From positions 1 to 64,000 of the forward strand of contig WIXG01000043.1 in the NCBI GenBank assembly GCA_009869945.1: 64,000 nucleotides of DNA, in the 5' to 3' direction. Of this stretch, positions 61,101 through 64,000 are shown one piece after another; within the stretch, counting starts at the first letter, position 1; the number at the start of each line of letters is the position of its first letter. The notes beneath the pieces were generated by a model. It saw only the letters and a list, made by a program, of their open reading frames with translations. It had not been told where the DNA came from and made no database searches. The DNA comes from Mesaphorura yosii (taxonomy: Eukaryota; Arthropoda; Collembola; Poduromorpha; Tullbergiidae). The translations under genes were made by a program, and so were the position numbers.

Positions 61101-63144
61101 ATATGCTAAATATAGTAACCTCATTATAATCTGGGTTCAAGTTGAAGAACAAAAGTTGGAACTAAATTAAATTCAAGTTTGCCAAAATTACCATACGCCC
61201 ATCTCGCATCTCGCGTTCATACAACGTGTTATGCACAGCATGGAAAGTACTTATTATGGATTACTCTTAACTGCCACGATTCCCATCAACCTTGATAATG
61301 TACTGAGCAAATTTTCTCCGAACATGAAAGAAACATGCGCAAAACCCAATTTAACAAAAATGAGACAAATCGTGTCACAGGAAAGCAAAGCAAGAACAAC
61401 CAGCAAGAAAACGTACATCGTGGCTTGGTTCCTGGACCCAGGACGCGACATGTGAGACACCAGCCACGCTAGACGCTTAGACTGCTTGCACACCGTCTAG
61501 AACCAGCAACCAGGCAGGCTGGGCAGAACAGCACGGCAAAGGAGAGTGTTGGAAACGCATGCGTTTATTGTTTGGCAGGGTAAAACCGAGACTGATACAA
61601 AGGCAAGTTTATGTACATAATTTCATTTTTGTACGAATTAGACAACCGAGAAATGAACTTGTGCTTTCTCCGTGTAGCGTTGTGCATCCATGCATAACTT
61701 TCTCGCGTTTGCGTTTGTTTCGAGTCCAGTGGAGGTGAAGTGACGTCTCACATTATCTCTTCTGTGATTTCGTTTGGGAGATTCAATCATTTAAGATTTA
61801 ATTGAGCTGTAAGGAGGAGTCCTCGAGGCCTGTGGTCCAGTGAAAGAGTCTGCCTCTGTCGTGCTTAATGATCCGACAGGTTCCCGTGGTAGTGTGTCGT
61901 TTCAAAGTGCAGCGTGTCAATTGCCTTTGCCAGGCCTCAGCCTCTGAATTCCGGACAGTTTACCTTCACCAAATGATACAGCACGCCCACGATCCAAGTC
62001 TCAACTCAATCAACTATCTAAACTTCGGCACGCCACACAAAGCAAACTTGTAATCATAATCTCGTTTCAAACAAGCATTCAGTGCTGTCTCAGTTGTCTG
62101 TGAGGTGGAGTGCATATTTTTAGCATTTCCCGGAGGTGTTGATAGTCGATATACTTGACACCGGCATTGATATCGTCTCGCATTCGGTCGTTGGTGATCC
62201 TGAAAGTGGAAGAACTTGAACAGGCGAACTTTGGAATTCATTTCGAGGATGCAGCAGTGCAGCAGGTGTCTGAGTGAGTCTGATTGAGTAAAATGTGAAA
62301 CTTGCGACTTGCATACTTGACTTGACGTGCCTCACTTCAACGACCCGGCAACTTACCTCATCAGTCACGACGCCAACGTTCTTCCTGCCACTTTTCGCAA
62401 TTTTCCTAGCCTCATTTCTGGATGCTGTCAAAATGAAGCAAACTTTTACTGGTCGCGGCCGTGGAGGCATGGCGCATACTTTCACCCTTCTCCACTTCGT
62501 ACCAAATTCTTTTCCGTTTGTAAAGTAATAGAAAATTAAATATTTATTATGCACACAAGGAACTGACTCTGGCTGGAGCAGAGAATGAAACTAGGACACA
62601 GGATTTGAGTCAAGTCAAGTCAGGCAATACGGCAGCAGTAGCAGCAGAAACGGAAAGAACAATCAACAATCTCTAGTTACTGTGAATTTTAAATCTGCGT
62701 CGGCAATTCGTTTGATGAGTTTGAGGCTGGTGATAAATTTTTTATGTGCAGAAAGCCATTCAGGATGAGTTCGAAGATAAAATTACCTTTGTTAAATTAT
62801 AATCGTTCTCGGCCGATTTCTTTCGAAATCTGAGCCCGAAATCAGATTCTCCAGAAGAGTAGTGACTAATTATAATGATTATTCATTAGTTCCAGGGCTG
62901 GAAGCTCCGCCTACGTGCTTAATCTCCAATAACATTACAAAATTCTAAGGACGTGACAGTTTGGGAATTCAACCTGCTTGATACGAGTGCTGCTGGGATT
63001 CGGCTAATGCTAATCACGTTCTCAAGACTCACGGACGTGTATTCAGTGCACTCGACTCACAATTTATGATAATGCGATGGAAATGAGTTTAGATTATCGT
63101 TGAAAGCGTAGACCCACTTAAGTGAAAGTACCGCCAGTATCATC
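58143..63144. other. Large intergenic region between transporter and K2P channel genes
   Basis: About 5 kb without a recognisable gene on either strand. An AATAAA at 59323-59328 could end the transporter transcript, but it is 1.2 kb past the stop. Open frames at 60402-60734 (minus), 62120-62554 (minus) and 62295-62528 have no domain. Non-coding 5' exons of the channel gene may lie here. Confidence 0.5.
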
Positions 63145-63583
63145 ATGACAAATTCAGTCCCTGCAACAAATCCGGAAGCCTATCGCAATCGTCAAGCAGG
63201 CCTCTGCCAGTTCCTGCATTTCGCCGAAGAAAACATACGATTTGTGCTGCTCGCGGTGTTTCTGTACATTTACTTGTGCATCGGTGCGACTATTTTCCAG
63301 GCCGTCGAGGAACCTACTGAAATTAGGAGACGGATTGAGTATGACCTGATTTACAATGAATTTGTGGCTAATTTGAGTCTATTGAATGAGAACGCTGCGC
63401 TCGTGTTCCATCCAGACCACGCAAATCTGGTCCGTGAACGGGAGTCGATCTTCCTCTCCGAGCAAGATCTGCTTCAGCTGCTGTACGCGTACGGAAACGC
63501 CTCGAGATCCGGTATTCACGGGGCTAAGCGATGGGATTGGGTCGGAAGCTTCCATTTTGCGTGGACCATTGTTTCTACTATCG
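63145..63583 (+). CDS. Two-pore-domain (K2P) potassium channel, first coding exon (gene continues beyond right edge)
   Basis: The exon encodes 146 residues plus one base, from ATG at 63145 to the donor ATCG|GTGAGC at 63583/63584. TM1 is about residues 31-52 (FVLLAVFLYIYLCIGATIF), followed by EEP. The extracellular cap (about 53-125) carries two N-glycosylation sequons (N76 LS, N118 AS). The first pore helix reads WDWVGSFHFAWTIVSTIG, and the exon ends in phase 1 within the selectivity filter, so the YG should open the next exon. TM2 to TM4 and the second pore lie beyond the window; no matching exon is visible in the last 417 bases. K2P channels dimerise and carry background potassium current. 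The subfamily cannot be fixed from this exon, though it is closest in feel to TWIK-type arthropod channels. Confidence 0.92.
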
Positions 63584-64000
63584 GTGAGCATTAACTTTTT
63601 ATTCCTTTAATTAGTGCTAATGCATTGAATAGTTCTTGATGCGTTGGAATACAAATTACGACGACGATTATCATTGAAATGACTGTAGGTTTGAAAGATA
63701 ATCGGTTTGATGATATCCAATTGACTTCATGGCGTTCAGTTCGCAAGAGTCAAAACCGTTTCAGTGCCGAATTCACAGTTAAATTTCAGTTTTATTGTCT
63801 TATTGTCTTACAAGCTTGCTGCATACGTCGTCTAGAAGTCGTTTACTTTTTGTATTTAAACAGCACATATAAAACTATATGTTGTACAGACAGACAGGCA
63901 GACAGACGTCAAGAACATTATATGAAGGGGGCAGGATTAGGTTGCTAAGATCCCATAAGCTTGAATTGAAATAACATTGAATCATTCTCGGTTGGCTAAA
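63584..64000 (+). other. K2P intron (partial)
   Basis: The sequence after the GTGAGC donor contains no exon that continues TIG with YG. A short open frame at 63679-63948 does not resemble a K2P segment. A (CAGA)n tract is listed separately. Confidence 0.6.
63886..63907. repeat. Short CAGA microsatellite
   Basis: ACAGACAGACAGGCAGACAG is a tetranucleotide repeat with one interruption, within the partial K2P intron. Confidence 0.7.

Noticed and set aside
62120-62554. 144-codon minus-strand open frame
   Set aside because: Overlaps plus-strand frames of similar quality; no homology or splice context recognised.

Overview
This is eukaryotic, animal DNA. Genes are split by introns with GT/AG ends, AATAAA signals follow many of the stop codons, and the gene content is metazoan: TRIM9, an SLC1/EAAT transporter, a K2P potassium channel, a trypsin-like protease and a chemoreceptor-like array. 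The gene set fits an arthropod. A secreted GH76 mannanase of actinobacterial type, in an arthropod background, points towards a springtail (Collembola), a group known for transferred carbohydrate-active enzymes. That assignment is inference.

Layout, left to right. (1) 1-2.1 kb: first coding exon of a TRIM9-like E3 ligase on the minus strand; the rest of the gene lies left of the window. (2) 5.6-21 kb: a plus-strand tandem array of seven intact three-exon 7TM receptor-like genes and one pseudogene. All share a phase-1 and a phase-2 intron at equivalent places and a common set of motifs. They look like a lineage-specific GR/OR-type chemoreceptor family. (3) 21.0-22.3 kb: a 399-bp non-autonomous hAT-like element with an 8-bp target duplication. 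(4) 22.3-22.8 kb: a small secretory-pathway protein with one membrane segment and a cysteine-rich tail. (5) 23.5-27.2 kb, minus strand: a 671-aa disordered protein of unknown function and a trypsin-like protease with a possible membrane anchor. (6) 27.9-53.4 kb, plus strand: a complete second TRIM9 gene, with RING, two B-boxes, coiled coil/COS, FN3 and SPRY, and a probable 33-nt microexon. Its 11.5-kb first intron contains a complete GH76 gene on the same strand. (7) 56.1-58.1 kb: a seven-exon SLC1 transporter with two altered key residues. (8) 63.1 kb to the right edge: first exon of a K2P channel, cut by the window end.

The two TRIM9 copies point away from each other and bracket the receptor array. 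TRIM9, the SLC1 transporter and the K2P channel belong to families with neuronal roles, but nothing in the sequence shows that they form one pathway. The most notable points are the receptor family, the intron-bearing GH76 gene nested in TRIM9, the TRIM9 duplication and microexon, and the SLC1 protein lacking the usual proton-carrier glutamate. All coordinates and splice sites were read by eye. Every joined coding sequence given was checked to be a multiple of three.
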